NCBI GenBank assembly: GCA_944321765.1
Contig: CALUMQ010000001.1
Location: 1-64,000, forward strand
Source: an uncultured Alistipes sp.
GTDB lineage: Bacteria > Bacteroidota > Bacteroidia > Bacteroidales > Rikenellaceae
Reading direction: 5' to 3'
Length of the DNA stretch: 64,000 bases
The position numbers and the translations under genes are program-made. Positions within the stretch are counted from its first letter, which is position 1, and every line of letters begins with the position of its first letter. The notes beneath the pieces were generated by a model, which had not been told where the DNA came from, made no database searches, and saw nothing but the letters and a program-made list of their open reading frames with translations. Positions 50,611-60,563 of the stretch are shown in pieces.

Positions 50611-52311
50611 CTATTTGTTGAGCAGGGAGGGCTCGTAGAGGTATCGCTTGATGCTGCGTTTGGGCGTCTTCTCGAACTCCGTGGGGTAAATCGTAATGCC
50701 CGAGACCTGTTCGTAGGCCGCCAGCTGCGCATTCAGCTCCTTGAGGTTGTTCTCCATGATCTGCGGAAGCTCCGACTTGTCGACCCCTTCGGCATCTGCC
50801 TGCTCGTAGTCGGGGACGACGAGAGCCTTCAGCCGGCCGTTTCCGGCGTCGAGCACCAGCGATTCAAGCACCAGATACATGTTGTTGAGCTTGTCCTCGA
50901 TCTCCTCGGGATAGATGTTCTGACCATTTCCCGAGAGAATCATGGTCTTCGAGCGTCCGCGGATGTAGAGCGTTCCGTCGGGGTCCATCGTGGCCATGTC
51001 GCCCGTGTGGAGCCACCCTTCGTCGTCAAGTACCTTGCGGGTGTCCTTTTCGTTTTTGTAATACCCCTTCATCACGTGCTCGCCGCGCACGAGGATCTCT
51101 CCGGCGACATGCTCCGGGTCGGGGGAGTCGATTTTCACTTCGAGCAGATCGTGCAGGTAGCGGCCGCACGATCCGGCCTTGAATTCGTTGTCGGGGGTGA
51201 AACTGATGAGCGGGGCGCACTCGGTCATTCCGTAACCGATGGTGATCGGGAAGTGGATCTTCATGAGGAACGATTCGGTCTCCTGATTCATGGGAGCGCC
51301 GCCGACGATAAAGATCGAGACGTTGTTTCCGAAAGCCTCAAGGAGCTTCTTGCGGATGACGGAGTAGATGGCCGAGTTCACGAGGGGAATCTTCATGGCG
51401 ATGGACATGGGCCCCTTCTCAAGCATCGGGAGCACCTGCTTGCGATAGACCTTTTCGAGGACCATCGGTACGCAGCAGATGATCGTGGGTTTCACGAAGG
51501 CCATGGCTTCGAGGAGAATCTTCGGCGCCGGGATCTTTCCGAGCAGGGTGACGTGCCCGCCGACGGCCATCGGGGCCAGGAAGTCGAAGGCGCATCCGTA
51601 TGCATGGGCCAGGGGAAGGAACGAGAGCGTGCGTCCTCCGCGCTGGAAATAAAGTTGTCCGGTCTGGGTGTTGAGGGCCGAAATGGCGAACAAGACGTTT
51701 CCGGTGAGGTTGTTCACCGTGAGCATGACACCCTTCGAGTAGCCGGTCGTTCCGGAGGTATAGTTCAGGAGAATGACTTCGTCGTTGGGGATGTCGGGAT
51801 ATTTGATGTCGTTGACGCTGAAGCCCCGGGGGTATTTGGCGCGATAATTCTTGATGATGTCGCGCTGGAATTTGGTGATGGCCTTTCCGCCGCGTTCGTA
51901 GATGACGTGAAAGTCCGTAAGCGAGAAGACGGCGTCGATCTGACGGATCTGATCCTCCTCGATGAGGTCCCAGAAGTTGTCGCTCAGAAAGAGCAGCCGG
52001 CTCTCCGAGTGGTTGATGATGTGGATGATATCGGGGGCGGTGAAGTCCTGAAGGATGGGGACGATGACGGCTCCGTAGGTGATCGTAGCCAGATAGGTGA
52101 TGCACCACCTGGGGTTGTTCCGGCCGATGAGAGCGATTTTGTCACCGCGTTTGATGCCGGCCTTCTTGTAGACGAGGTGGAGCTTGGCAATCTCCTTGGC
52201 CATTTCGTAATACGAGAAGGTCTCGTTCTTGAAGTAGTCGGTCAGGGCCGACATTTCGCGGTTTTCCCGAAAGCTTGTTTCGTATATTTTTATAAGGTTC
52301 TCCTTTAGCAT
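50611..52311 (-). CDS. AMP-binding long-chain acyl-CoA synthetase
   Basis: 566 aa. ANL motifs are clear: LLNYTSGTTGYSKGVMLT (phosphate loop), IGYGMTECAPLISF, HTGDMATMDPDGTLYIRGRSK and GQNIYPEEIEDKLN near the C-terminus. Activates fatty acids with ATP and CoA for membrane lipids. It has its own promoter and lies upstream of plsY in the same direction, consistent with a phospholipid-synthesis context. Confidence 0.92.
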   Translation of the reverse strand: MLKENLIKIYETSFRENREMSALTDYFKNETFSYYEMAKEIAKLHLVYKKAGIKRGDKIALIGRNNPRWCITYLATITYGAVIVPILQDFTAPDIIHIINHSESRLLFLSDNFWDLIEEDQIRQIDAVFSLTDFHVIYERGGKAITKFQRDIIKNYRAKYPRGFSVNDIKYPDIPNDEVILLNYTSGTTGYSKGVMLTVNNLTGNVLFAISALNTQTGQLYFQRGGRTLSFLPLAHAYGCAFDFLAPMAVGGHVTLLGKIPAPKILLEAMAFVKPTIICCVPMVLEKVYRKQVLPMLEKGPMSIAMKIPLVNSAIYSVIRKKLLEAFGNNVSIFIVGGAPMNQETESFLMKIHFPITIGYGMTECAPLISFTPDNEFKAGSCGRYLHDLLEVKIDSPDPEHVAGEILVRGEHVMKGYYKNEKDTRKVLDDEGWLHTGDMATMDPDGTLYIRGRSKTMILSGNGQNIYPEEIEDKLNNMYLVLESLVLDAGNGRLKALVVPDYEQADAEGVDKSELPQIMENNLKELNAQLAAYEQVSGITIYPTEFEKTPKRSIKRYLYEPSLLNK

Positions 52312-52341
52312 GGTAGAAATTTACGCGTGTTGGATTAGTTG

Positions 52342-52349
52342 CAAAGATA
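52342..52349 (-). promoter_or_regulatory. promoter -7 box TATCTTTG for the acyl-CoA synthetase
   Basis: Consensus box 30 bases upstream of the ATG at 52311. Confidence 0.6.
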
Positions 52350-52419
52350 AGGCGAAAAAGGGAGAATCCCAGCCCGGAGGTTCTGGAAAATGTCGGAAGA
52401 TCTTATTTTTAGGTCGGAA

Positions 52420-53148
52420 TTACCTGTCGGTATCCGGCGATGGATTTTCCGGATCGCTTTTTTCGGACGGGGATTGCTGATTTCCGTCGGGGTTGATCTT
52501 CACCTTGTGGGGCTTCCAGATGTATATTTTCGATTCGGTGCCGGCCTTGAGTCGTTCGATGTTCTTGCGATGGGTGTATATGAGGAGTATGGCGATGACG
52601 AACGAGAAGACGACAAAGGGGATCGAACCGTTGACCTTCGGGGAGATGAGGGTGAAAACGGGGAAGCAGCATCCTGCGACCATCGAGGCGAGGGATACGT
52701 AGTGGAAGATCATGAGTATGACGAACCACACGCCGAAACATAGCAGGGCGACGGGGGGATAGATACCCGTAACGGCCCCGACGAGCGTAGCGACGCCCTT
52801 TCCGCCGCGGAACCCTGCGAAAATGGGGAATATGTGTCCGAGCACGGCGGCGAAAACGGCTCCGATCTTGAGGTTTATGAGGTCGTTGGCCCCGATGAGG
52901 TCGTCATACTGCATGAGTTCGATGATGGTCACGGCGACAAAACCCTTCAGGAAGTCGAGGGCGAATACGGGGAGAGCGGCCCTGCGGCCGAGGACCCTGA
53001 GCATGTTTGTTGTTCCGGCGTTTTTGGAGCCGTATTCGCGGATGTCTATACCGTAGTATTTTTTGCCGATCCACACGGCGCTCGGTATCGAGCCCAGCAG
53101 ATAGGCGAGGATGATCATGGTGGTGGCTGTATAGATTGTCAGAATCAT
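52420..53148 (-). CDS. plsY: glycerol-3-phosphate acyltransferase PlsY
   Basis: 242 aa. GSIPSAVWIGKKYYG, YGSKNAGTTNMLRVLG and FRGGKGVAT are the three conserved PlsY motifs, with about five membrane helices. It transfers acyl from acyl phosphate to sn-glycerol-3-phosphate, the first step of phospholipid synthesis. The C-terminus carries a charged extension (HRKNIERLKAGTESKIYIW, then Pro/Ser/Asp-rich) beyond the usual end. The start at 53148 begins the first helix. Confidence 0.94.
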   Translation of the reverse strand: MILTIYTATTMIILAYLLGSIPSAVWIGKKYYGIDIREYGSKNAGTTNMLRVLGRRAALPVFALDFLKGFVAVTIIELMQYDDLIGANDLINLKIGAVFAAVLGHIFPIFAGFRGGKGVATLVGAVTGIYPPVALLCFGVWFVILMIFHYVSLASMVAGCCFPVFTLISPKVNGSIPFVVFSFVIAILLIYTHRKNIERLKAGTESKIYIWKPHKVKINPDGNQQSPSEKSDPENPSPDTDR

Positions 53149-53192
53149 GTTTGGGATGTTTGAGATGTTTTTTAAGGTTAATGATCCGAATA

Positions 53193-53211
53193 CAAATATA
53201 CAACAAATATA
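53193..53211 (-). promoter_or_regulatory. overlapping promoter boxes TATATTTG for plsY
   Basis: Two TATATTTG boxes (53193-53200 and 53204-53211) 44 and 55 bases upstream of the ATG. Confidence 0.5.
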
Positions 53212-53282
53212 CGAAAAAAACCAAGAAGCGCCGCAGCCCGGAAAAAACGTAATACGAATGGGGGTATTTGCTGAGAAATTCG

Positions 53283-53290
53283 TATCTTTG
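53283..53290 (+). promoter_or_regulatory. promoter -7 box TATCTTTG for the YitT gene
   Basis: Consensus box 99 bases upstream of the ATG at 53390; divergent from plsY. Confidence 0.6.
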
Positions 53291-53389
53291 CGTCCGGAGT
53301 GGATTTCCGGCATCCGGGAGGGGTGGCGGGAGACGCTTCGAAGCCTCTTTTCGACCATAAGGTCGACACGGATCACATAAACTGTCAGT

Positions 53390-54379
53390 ATGAATACCAA
53401 GGCATTGCTCGAACCGATGGGCTCCTGGGCGTGGTGGCGCTCGTGGTTTCTGATCTTTTTCGGATGTTCGGTCATGGGCACGGGCTTCGTGCTTTTCATC
53501 AACCCCTATAATTTTGTTCCGGGGGGTGTGTACGGCATGGGCATCGTGTTGCACAACCTTTTTCCGTCGATCCAGGTGGGAACGTTCGGTTACATGTTCG
53601 ACATTCCGTTGATGATCACGGCAATGCTGATCTTCGGCAGCCAGTTCGGGACGCGTACGGTGCTTGCGGCGCTCTATACGCCGGGCTACATGAACATTCT
53701 CACGCGCCTGGTCTATCCGACTCCCGAGGCCGTGGAGTCACTCGATCCGTCGCTGCTGCTGGGCGGACGGCTCGATCTGTCGAACGATCTGCTGCTGGCG
53801 TGCATCATCGGTGCGGTTCTCATTGGCGTGGGTCTGGGTATCGTCGTGCGGCAGCAGGCCACGACGGGCGGTACGGACATCGTGGGCATGCTCCTGCAGA
53901 AGTTTGCCGGGATCAAGTTCTCGACGGGCATTCTGCTGGCCGACGGATTCGTGGTGCTGTCGGGACTGGTGGTGATCGGTTTCGGCGTGGGCACCGACGA
54001 GCCGTCGTCGAGCGGATGGATGCTGACGCTCTATTCGCTGATTACGATCTACACCTCGTCGCGTGTGGTTGCCTACCTGCTCGACGGCGCTTCGTACGAC
54101 AAGCTGCTCTTCATCATCAGCGACCACCAGGAAGAGCTTCGTAAATTCATTCTCGACGATATCGAGCGCAGCGCAACCTATCTGAAGGGCCGGGGCATGT
54201 TCACGAACCAGGATCGGGATGTCATCTTTCTGGTGGTGAGCCGCAAGGAGGTGCACCTTGTGCAGAACAAGATCCGGGAGATCGACCCGAAGGCGTTCGT
54301 CGTGGTGACCGACGCCTACGAGACGTTCGGCGAGGGCTTCAAGCAGTTCCCGGACAAGAACGAGATTCAGGCACAATAG
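53390..54379 (+). CDS. YitT family membrane protein (DUF2179)
   Basis: 329 aa. N-terminal half with six hydrophobic segments (MGTGFVLFINPYNFVPGGVYGMGIV..., ATTGGTDIVGMLLQKFAG) and a C-terminal DUF2179 domain (about 235-320: LFIISDHQEELRKFILDD, SRKEVHLVQNKIREIDPKAFVVVTDA). Transporter-like family of unknown substrate. It starts the transcript that continues into miaB 13 bases downstream. Confidence 0.9.
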   Translation: MNTKALLEPMGSWAWWRSWFLIFFGCSVMGTGFVLFINPYNFVPGGVYGMGIVLHNLFPSIQVGTFGYMFDIPLMITAMLIFGSQFGTRTVLAALYTPGYMNILTRLVYPTPEAVESLDPSLLLGGRLDLSNDLLLACIIGAVLIGVGLGIVVRQQATTGGTDIVGMLLQKFAGIKFSTGILLADGFVVLSGLVVIGFGVGTDEPSSSGWMLTLYSLITIYTSSRVVAYLLDGASYDKLLFIISDHQEELRKFILDDIERSATYLKGRGMFTNQDRDVIFLVVSRKEVHLVQNKIREIDPKAFVVVTDAYETFGEGFKQFPDKNEIQAQ

Positions 54380-54392
54380 CAATTAGTAAGGC

Positions 54393-55763
54393 ATGTCTTT
54401 TTCCGTGAATGCAAATAACGTGAATACGCTGCGTCCGCTCGAAGGAGCCGGACGCAAACTCTTTGTCGAGACCTACGGCTGCCAGATGAACGTCGGCGAT
54501 ACGGAGATCGTCGTGTCGCTCATGCAGCGCGAGGGCTATGTCTATACGGACCGTATCGAGGAGGCGGATGTCGTGCTGATCAACACCTGTTCGATCCGCG
54601 ACAATGCCGAGCAACGCATCTGGGGCCGTTTGGCGGAGATGAAACGGCTGCGACGTACGCATCCGGGCCTTGTGGTGGGCATCCTCGGCTGCATGGCCGA
54701 GCGCCTGCGGGAGCGGCTGCTCGACGGCTCCACGGGGGTGGATGTCGTGGCGGGTCCCGATGCATACCGCGATCTGCCGCGCCTTGTCCGCGAGGCCGAG
54801 GCGGGCCACAAGGGGGTGAACGTACTGCTGTCCACCGAGGAGACCTATGCCGAGATTGCTCCGGTGCGTCTGGACCGCAACGGTGTGAGCGCCTTTGTGG
54901 CGATCATGCGGGGGTGCAACAACTTCTGCTCCTATTGCGTGGTTCCCTACACGCGGGGTCGGGAGCGGAGCCGCGATGCCGCGACGATCGTCGCCGAGGC
55001 GCGGAGCCTCTTCGAGAACGGCTACCGCGAGGTGACGCTGCTGGGTCAGAACGTGAACTCCTACCGTACGGGCGATGTCGATTTCCCGGAGCTGCTGCGG
55101 CGTGTTGCGGAGATCTCGCCGCTGCTGCGCGTGCGCTTTGCCACGTCGCATCCCAAGGACATGAGCGACCGCCTGCTCGAAACCATGGCCTCGATGCCGA
55201 ACATCTGCCGGTCGATCCACCTTCCGGCACAATCGGGCGCCACGACGATGCTCGAACGCATGAACCGCAAATATACGCGTGAGTGGTACCTCGACCGCAT
55301 TGCGGCCATCCGCCGGCTGCTGCCCGACTGCTCGATCACCACGGACCTCATCGCCGGATTTTCGGGTGAGACGGAGGAGGAGCACCAGCAGACGCTGTCT
55401 CTCATGCGCGAAGTGGGCTACGACTTTGCCTACATGTTCAAGTACTCGGAGCGTCCGGGCACCTTTGCCCAACGGCACCTTCCGGACGACGTTCCCGACG
55501 AGGTGAAGTCGCGGCGCCTGCAGGAGATCATCGCCCTGCAGAACGAGCTGGGACTGGCGAGCTACCGGCGCGACGTGGGCCGGGAGTTCGAGGTGCTGGT
55601 CGAGGGCGCCTCGAAACGGGACGAAAACCAGCTTTCGGGACGTACGTCGCAGAACAAGGTGGTGGTTTTCGACCGCGGGGAGCATCGCGTGGGCGAGTAC
55701 GTTCGGGTGCGCATCACGGGCTGTACGGCGGCGACGCTCTTCGGCGAGGCAACAGACAATTGA
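54393..55763 (+). CDS. miaB: tRNA-2-methylthio-N6-isopentenyladenosine synthase MiaB
   Basis: 456 aa. N-terminal UPF0004 domain with conserved Cys in ETYGCQMNVGDTE, NTCSIRDNAE and LGCMAE; radical-SAM cluster motif RGCNNFCSYCVVPYTRGRERSR; C-terminal TRAM domain (about 385-450). It adds the methylthio group to i6A37 in tRNA using two [4Fe-4S] clusters. Start ATG follows the YitT stop by 13 bases. Confidence 0.96.
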   Translation: MSFSVNANNVNTLRPLEGAGRKLFVETYGCQMNVGDTEIVVSLMQREGYVYTDRIEEADVVLINTCSIRDNAEQRIWGRLAEMKRLRRTHPGLVVGILGCMAERLRERLLDGSTGVDVVAGPDAYRDLPRLVREAEAGHKGVNVLLSTEETYAEIAPVRLDRNGVSAFVAIMRGCNNFCSYCVVPYTRGRERSRDAATIVAEARSLFENGYREVTLLGQNVNSYRTGDVDFPELLRRVAEISPLLRVRFATSHPKDMSDRLLETMASMPNICRSIHLPAQSGATTMLERMNRKYTREWYLDRIAAIRRLLPDCSITTDLIAGFSGETEEEHQQTLSLMREVGYDFAYMFKYSERPGTFAQRHLPDDVPDEVKSRRLQEIIALQNELGLASYRRDVGREFEVLVEGASKRDENQLSGRTSQNKVVVFDRGEHRVGEYVRVRITGCTAATLFGEATDN

Positions 55764-55807
55764 TGAGATGAGAGAAGCATTGTAAGAGTAAAAATCAGAA
55801 TCTATCC

Positions 55808-57295
55808 ATGCGATTTGACGAACTGGACCTGGAGGATGAGATCCTCGACGGTCTCGAAGATATGAATTTTCATGAGATGACGCCCGTTCAGGAGCAGACC
55901 ATTCCGGTGATACTTTCGGGACGCGACATCATCGGATGTGCCCAGACGGGTACGGGCAAGACGGCGGCCTATACGCTTCCGTTGCTGAACAAACTGCTGC
56001 TCGAAGGAAACCCCGACAATGTGGTCAAGTCGCTGATCATCGTGCCGACGCGCGAACTGGCGCAGCAGATCGACCAGCAGTTCCAGGGTTTTTCGTACTA
56101 CCTTCCTGTTTCGACGACGGTTGTTTACGGCGGCGGCGACGGCAAGGGGTGGGACCTTCAGAAACGGGGCATGCTGAACGGTTCGGATGTGGTGATTGCC
56201 ACCCCGGGGCGCATGATCGCCCACCTTCAGAACAGCGGCGTGGACCTTTCGCATGTCGAGTACCTGATTCTCGACGAGGCGGACCGGATGCTGGATATGG
56301 GTTTCAGCGACGACATCATGAAGATCATCTCCTACATGCCGCACGAACGGCAGACGATCATGTTTTCGGCGACGCTCCCACCGAAGATCCGCGAACTGGC
56401 GAAGACGATTCTTCGCAATCCCGTCGAGGTAAGCATTGCCGTCTCGAAGCCCAACGAGGCGATCGACCAGTCGGCCTATATTTGTTATGAAAGCCAGAAG
56501 CTTGGAATCATCCGCGAGCTGTTTGCCGAGCCCACGGAGTCGAAGACGATCATCTTCTCCTCGTCGAAGCTGAAGGTCAAGGAGCTGGCGCATACGCTCA
56601 AACGCATGAAACTGGATGTTGCGGCGATGCACTCCGACCTGGAGCAGGCGCAGCGCGAGGAGGTGATGTTGAATTTCAAGAACAACAAGGTGAAGATCCT
56701 GGTGGCGACGGATATCGTGGCGCGCGGCATCGACATCGAGGATATCGGCCTGGTGATCAACTACGACGTTCCGCATGACCCCGAGGATTATATCCACCGC
56801 ATCGGCCGTACGGCGCGGGCCGCCGCAACGGGCAGCGCCATAACGTTTGTCAATGAGGAGGAGCAGGGCAAATTCCACCAGATCGAGAAGTTCATCGACC
56901 GCGATATCCGCAAGGCCGATCTTCCGGCGAGCGTGGGTGAGGGGCCGAAATATGCTCCCGAGGAGAGCCGCGGCCGGGGCGGACGCGGAGGCCGGAGCCG
57001 CAGCAAGGGAGGCGACGGTCGTGGCCATGGTCGCGGACGCCGTGACCGGCTGCGTGACAAACCGAGGGGAATAGCCGCACAGCGCAACGGACAGACTGCG
57101 GAACCGGTATCGACCGCGACGCCTGCGTCGACCTCCAATCCCTCCGCCACCCCCTCATCGGGTGCAGGCGTTGCACCTGCAGCGGGCGGCGAGGGCAGCG
57201 CGAAACGGCGTCGGCGCCATCGCGGAGGCCGTAACCGCCGCCGTGGCGGTACGCCGCAGGAGGGGTCGAACGGCCCGGCGCCGCAGACGGAATGA
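55808..57295 (+). CDS. DEAD-box RNA helicase (RhlE-like)
   Basis: 495 aa. Q motif FHEMTPVQEQTIPVIL, Walker A AQTGTGKT, TPGR, DEAD, SAT, and HRIGRTARA. After the two RecA domains (to about 375) comes a basic Arg/Gly-rich low-complexity tail (GRGGRGGRSRSKGG, RRRRHRGGRNRRRGG) that probably binds RNA. It unwinds RNA duplexes, likely in ribosome assembly or cold adaptation. It is 44 bases after miaB. Confidence 0.93.
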   Translation: MRFDELDLEDEILDGLEDMNFHEMTPVQEQTIPVILSGRDIIGCAQTGTGKTAAYTLPLLNKLLLEGNPDNVVKSLIIVPTRELAQQIDQQFQGFSYYLPVSTTVVYGGGDGKGWDLQKRGMLNGSDVVIATPGRMIAHLQNSGVDLSHVEYLILDEADRMLDMGFSDDIMKIISYMPHERQTIMFSATLPPKIRELAKTILRNPVEVSIAVSKPNEAIDQSAYICYESQKLGIIRELFAEPTESKTIIFSSSKLKVKELAHTLKRMKLDVAAMHSDLEQAQREEVMLNFKNNKVKILVATDIVARGIDIEDIGLVINYDVPHDPEDYIHRIGRTARAAATGSAITFVNEEEQGKFHQIEKFIDRDIRKADLPASVGEGPKYAPEESRGRGGRGGRSRSKGGDGRGHGRGRRDRLRDKPRGIAAQRNGQTAEPVSTATPASTSNPSATPSSGAGVAPAAGGEGSAKRRRRHRGGRNRRRGGTPQEGSNGPAPQTE

Positions 57296-57481
57296 CGGGA
57301 GGCGGCGTTCTTGATCGTTGAGTCACGTCTTTTGCAGGACTCTTCCGATCAGTCTGACCAGTCTTGATTCCGATCCGAGATTCGGGGCCTCCGGATTTCA
57401 TGGCTTCAGGATGCGCAGACTCCCAGCCGGTATTGCATCGCTGGCTTATTTATTCTTGTCATCTGCCGTATTCGGATTTTC

Positions 57482-57520
57482 CGGACGCATGTCGTGTTAA
57501 CGACATGCGTCCGTTTTTTT
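57482..57520 (+). terminator. strong terminator 187 bases after the helicase gene
   Basis: Perfect 14-base arms CGGACGCATGTCGT and complement around GTTA, then seven T. Confidence 0.9.
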
Positions 57521-57977
57521 GCCAAGACCATTATTCATATTTTGTCTTTCAGACTTTGTTCTCGTCGGTTTGTCCTCTCCGCGTCTTTGCCATTATTACC
57601 CATGTCGCCACTTTTACGCCAGATACGACAGGTGTTGCCACGGAAATTCTCAGACAGATCTGTTTGATAGGTTCAACATATTGTTTTAAAAGGGTTCGAT
57701 GAGACATTTAGGATAATTGGTTGCTGAAAAAGATAACTGCCGGATCCTTGTGAACCGCTATTTTTGTGACATGGAACAAAGGGTTTTTCGAATCTGCAGC
57801 ATGTGAATGGCTGTATTTGCGGCATGTTGCGGTTCCTCCGGAAAGCTCCACTCCCGGCTACCGGATTAATTCCGTCGAGAGCCGCCCCGGGGTTTCATAT
57901 GCCGTCCGTTTTCCGGGATTCGCCCGACTGCGGAAAGTCTCCGGGACCCGACGTCATGATTTCTCAAAGAGACGAAC
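57521..57977. other. 457-base intergenic stretch
   Basis: No gene is supported. The open frames here lack homology and one overlaps the terminator. A TATTTTTG box at 57759-57766 could be the -7 element for the metallophosphoesterase gene, but no matching -33 element is clear. Confidence 0.4.
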
Positions 57978-58784
57978 ATGAAACGATACGCGATAGCAGA
58001 TGTGGCAGCAATAATACTGATGACATTGACGTCCTGTCAGGTTGACTACCATCCCTATGATACCCGGATTCAGGGAGAATGCGGGATCAATGCGAAGAAT
58101 ATCTCCCGTATCGAGGCCTCTACTTTCGGGAAGACGACCATTCGTTTTGCCGTAATTTCCGACACGCAGCGCTGGTATGACGAGACCCGGGAGGCAGTCG
58201 ATGCACTCAATGCCCGTACGGATATCGATTTTGTACTCCATGCCGGGGACATGGCCGATTTCGGGATGAAAGCGGAGTTCGAGCGTCAACGCGACATTCT
58301 GAATCGGCTTCGGGTCCCGTATGTTGTTCTGCTGGGCAATCATGACTGTCTGGCCACGGGAGAGGAGATTTTCCGTTCGATATTCGGAGCTTTCAATTTT
58401 GCATTTACAGCGGGAAACGTCCGGGTTCTGGGATTGAATACCAATGCTCTGGAGTTTGATCTACGGGAGTCCGTTCCGAATTTCGAGTTTCTCGAGACGG
58501 AACTGGCGAATTATCCATCGGCAGCTACAAAGACTGTCGTTGCGATGCATGCAAAGCCTTACACGGAGCAGTTCGGAGATAATGTTGCCAAGGGTTTTCA
58601 ATATGTCATAACACGTTTCCCGGGTTTGCAGTGCTGTATCAACGGACACGGGCACAATTTCAAGATCGTGGATATTTTTGACGATGGGGTTCTGTATTAC
58701 GAATGCGACAACATTGCCAAAAGGACCTATTTGCTGGTTACCGTAAACGAGGATGGTTATGTTTGTGAGCGGATCAAGTTTTAA
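57978..58784 (+). CDS. calcineurin-like metallophosphoesterase lipoprotein
   Basis: 268 aa, lipobox TLTSC (Cys20). Metallophosphoesterase motifs: FAVISDTQ (the usual DxH reads Asp-x-Gln here), HAGDMAD, LGNHDC, VAMHAKP and NGHGHNF. It probably hydrolyses a phosphoester in the periplasm or at the surface. Its 3' end overlaps the next gene by 32 bases, which suggests coupling with the putative outer-membrane protein. Confidence 0.85.
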   Translation: MKRYAIADVAAIILMTLTSCQVDYHPYDTRIQGECGINAKNISRIEASTFGKTTIRFAVISDTQRWYDETREAVDALNARTDIDFVLHAGDMADFGMKAEFERQRDILNRLRVPYVVLLGNHDCLATGEEIFRSIFGAFNFAFTAGNVRVLGLNTNALEFDLRESVPNFEFLETELANYPSAATKTVVAMHAKPYTEQFGDNVAKGFQYVITRFPGLQCCINGHGHNFKIVDIFDDGVLYYECDNIAKRTYLLVTVNEDGYVCERIKF

Positions 58785-59442
58785 ACGGCTACTGCTGGTA
58801 GTGGCAGGCGTTCTGACAGTATCATACGCAGCGGCCGGATCCCGTTCGTTTGGGGACTCCGTGGATTCCCGGCCACTCGACGATCGGAAACATTTCGGAT
58901 ACGACTCGTGGAAGAGGCTGCTCCCTACGCATGTCAAGGTTCAATATGCCGGAGGTATGGGGGTTGTGTCCGTGGGTTATGGATGGGATTACGGACGGAA
59001 ATGCCGCTGGGAGACCGATCTGCTGACCGGGGTGTTGCCCCGCGCCTATTCGGAGCGTACGCACATGACTTTTACTCTCAAACAGAATTACATTCCGTGG
59101 AGTGTTCGATGCGGTGGTTGTTTTGCCATCGAGCCTTTTTCGTGCGGTATTTACATGAATTTCATATCGGGCGAGAATTACTGGATTCGTGAACCGGACC
59201 GATATCCCGGAGACCAATATTATAATTTCACTTCGCGGCTGCGGTTTCATCTCTACGTAGGGCAACGAGTAACCTTCTATCTGAGAAGCGATACGTCGCT
59301 GCGGAACATAACTCTTTATTATGAGTTGACGGCCAATGATCTGGATATAGTGGCCAAATGCGGGAACCGGACACTCGGACTGGACGATATTGTCTATTTT
59401 TCTGCCGGTCTGAAGTTACAGATCTTCGGGACAGATCGATGA
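58753..59442 (+). CDS. putative outer-membrane protein
   Basis: 229 aa with a signal peptide (FKRLLLVVAGVLTVSYAAAG, about 9-29). The mature part has alternating amphipathic strands (KVQYAGGMGVVSVGYGWDYG, FTLKQNYIPWSV, RLRFHLYVGQRVTFYLRSD), as in small outer-membrane beta-barrels. I recognise no family. The start overlaps the upstream gene by 32 bases; the ATG at 58759 is an alternative. Confidence 0.6.
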   Translation: MVMFVSGSSFKRLLLVVAGVLTVSYAAAGSRSFGDSVDSRPLDDRKHFGYDSWKRLLPTHVKVQYAGGMGVVSVGYGWDYGRKCRWETDLLTGVLPRAYSERTHMTFTLKQNYIPWSVRCGGCFAIEPFSCGIYMNFISGENYWIREPDRYPGDQYYNFTSRLRFHLYVGQRVTFYLRSDTSLRNITLYYELTANDLDIVAKCGNRTLGLDDIVYFSAGLKLQIFGTDR

Positions 59443-59515
59443 TGTTGTCCGACGGAGATTCGTTTTCCCCGGAGTCTGGGTGCATGGAGCGATTTATTAT
59501 TATTAACGGGATGAT

Positions 59516-60541
59516 ATGAAAATACTGGTAACGGGTGCCGCCGGATTTATCGGCTATCATTTGAGTCGGCGTCTGCTGAACGACGGACATGAGGTTGTGG
59601 GAATCGATTCGCTCAATGACTATTACGATGTGCGGCTTAAGCGTGCGCGGCTTGCGGATCTTGGACTTCCGACAACCGACTTCACCTACGGAGAGACGTA
59701 TGGCAGGCAGCAGGTGCCAAGTTTTCGCTTTCTGAGACTTCAGCTTGAAGATCGGGGGGCTTTGGAACGGCTTTTTTCGATGGAACATTTCGATTATGTT
59801 GTCAATCTTGCTGCACAGGCCGGGGTTCGCTATTCGCTTGAAAATCCGTATGCATATGTTGACAGCAATGTTCTGGGATTTGTCGATCTGCTCGAATGTT
59901 GCCGGCGGCATTCCGTGAAACACGTGCTCTACGCGTCGTCGAGTTCGGTTTACGGCGGCAATACGAAGGTGCCTTTTTCAGAGGATGATGTAGCCGATAC
60001 CCCCGTGTCGCTCTATGCTGCGACCAAACGCAGTGACGAGTTGATCGCACAGGTATATGCTCGGCTTTACGGTATACCGCTTACCGGATTGCGTTTTTTT
60101 ACCGTTTACGGACCCTGGGGGCGTCCCGACATGGCTCCGATGCTTTTTTCGAAGGCGATTCTTGCCGGGGAGCCCATCCGCCTTTTCAACGGCGGGGATA
60201 TGCAGCGGGACTTCACCTATGTGGATGATATCGTGGAAGGCATCGTCCGTCTGCTGGATCACGCTCCTGGAGGATGCATTCCGATCGAGATTTACAATAT
60301 CGGCTGCGGACATCCGATGTCCCTGATGACATTTGTCCGGGAACTGGAGGCAGCTCTGGGTCGTTCTGCGCACTACGATCTTCGCCCCATGCAGCCAGGC
60401 GATGTTCCGCAGACATGGGCGGATACTACGAAGCTGCAGCGAAAGATTCGCTTCCGTCCCCGGGTCACGCTGAAAGAGGGAGTCCGGCATTTCGTGGCAT
60501 GGTATCTTTCCGATCGCAATCCATTGTTGAACCAAGAGTAA
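59516..60541 (+). CDS. UDP-glucuronate 4-epimerase-like sugar-nucleotide epimerase
   Basis: 341 aa extended SDR. NAD-binding GAAGFIGYHLSRRL (8-21), catalytic SSSSVYGG...YAATKRSDE (Ser / Tyr-x3-Lys). The DSLNDYYDVRLKRARL insert is typical of the CapI-type epimerases converting UDP-glucuronate to UDP-galacturonate. Inference: it supplies the sugar for the downstream transferases. The next gene starts 22 bases later. Confidence 0.85.
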   Translation: MKILVTGAAGFIGYHLSRRLLNDGHEVVGIDSLNDYYDVRLKRARLADLGLPTTDFTYGETYGRQQVPSFRFLRLQLEDRGALERLFSMEHFDYVVNLAAQAGVRYSLENPYAYVDSNVLGFVDLLECCRRHSVKHVLYASSSSVYGGNTKVPFSEDDVADTPVSLYAATKRSDELIAQVYARLYGIPLTGLRFFTVYGPWGRPDMAPMLFSKAILAGEPIRLFNGGDMQRDFTYVDDIVEGIVRLLDHAPGGCIPIEIYNIGCGHPMSLMTFVRELEAALGRSAHYDLRPMQPGDVPQTWADTTKLQRKIRFRPRVTLKEGVRHFVAWYLSDRNPLLNQE

Positions 60542-60563
60542 ATCCGTATAAACGCTTTTCCCC

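Noticed and set aside
57364-57702. 112-codon frame after the helicase gene
   Set aside because: Crosses a perfect intrinsic terminator and has no recognisable protein features.
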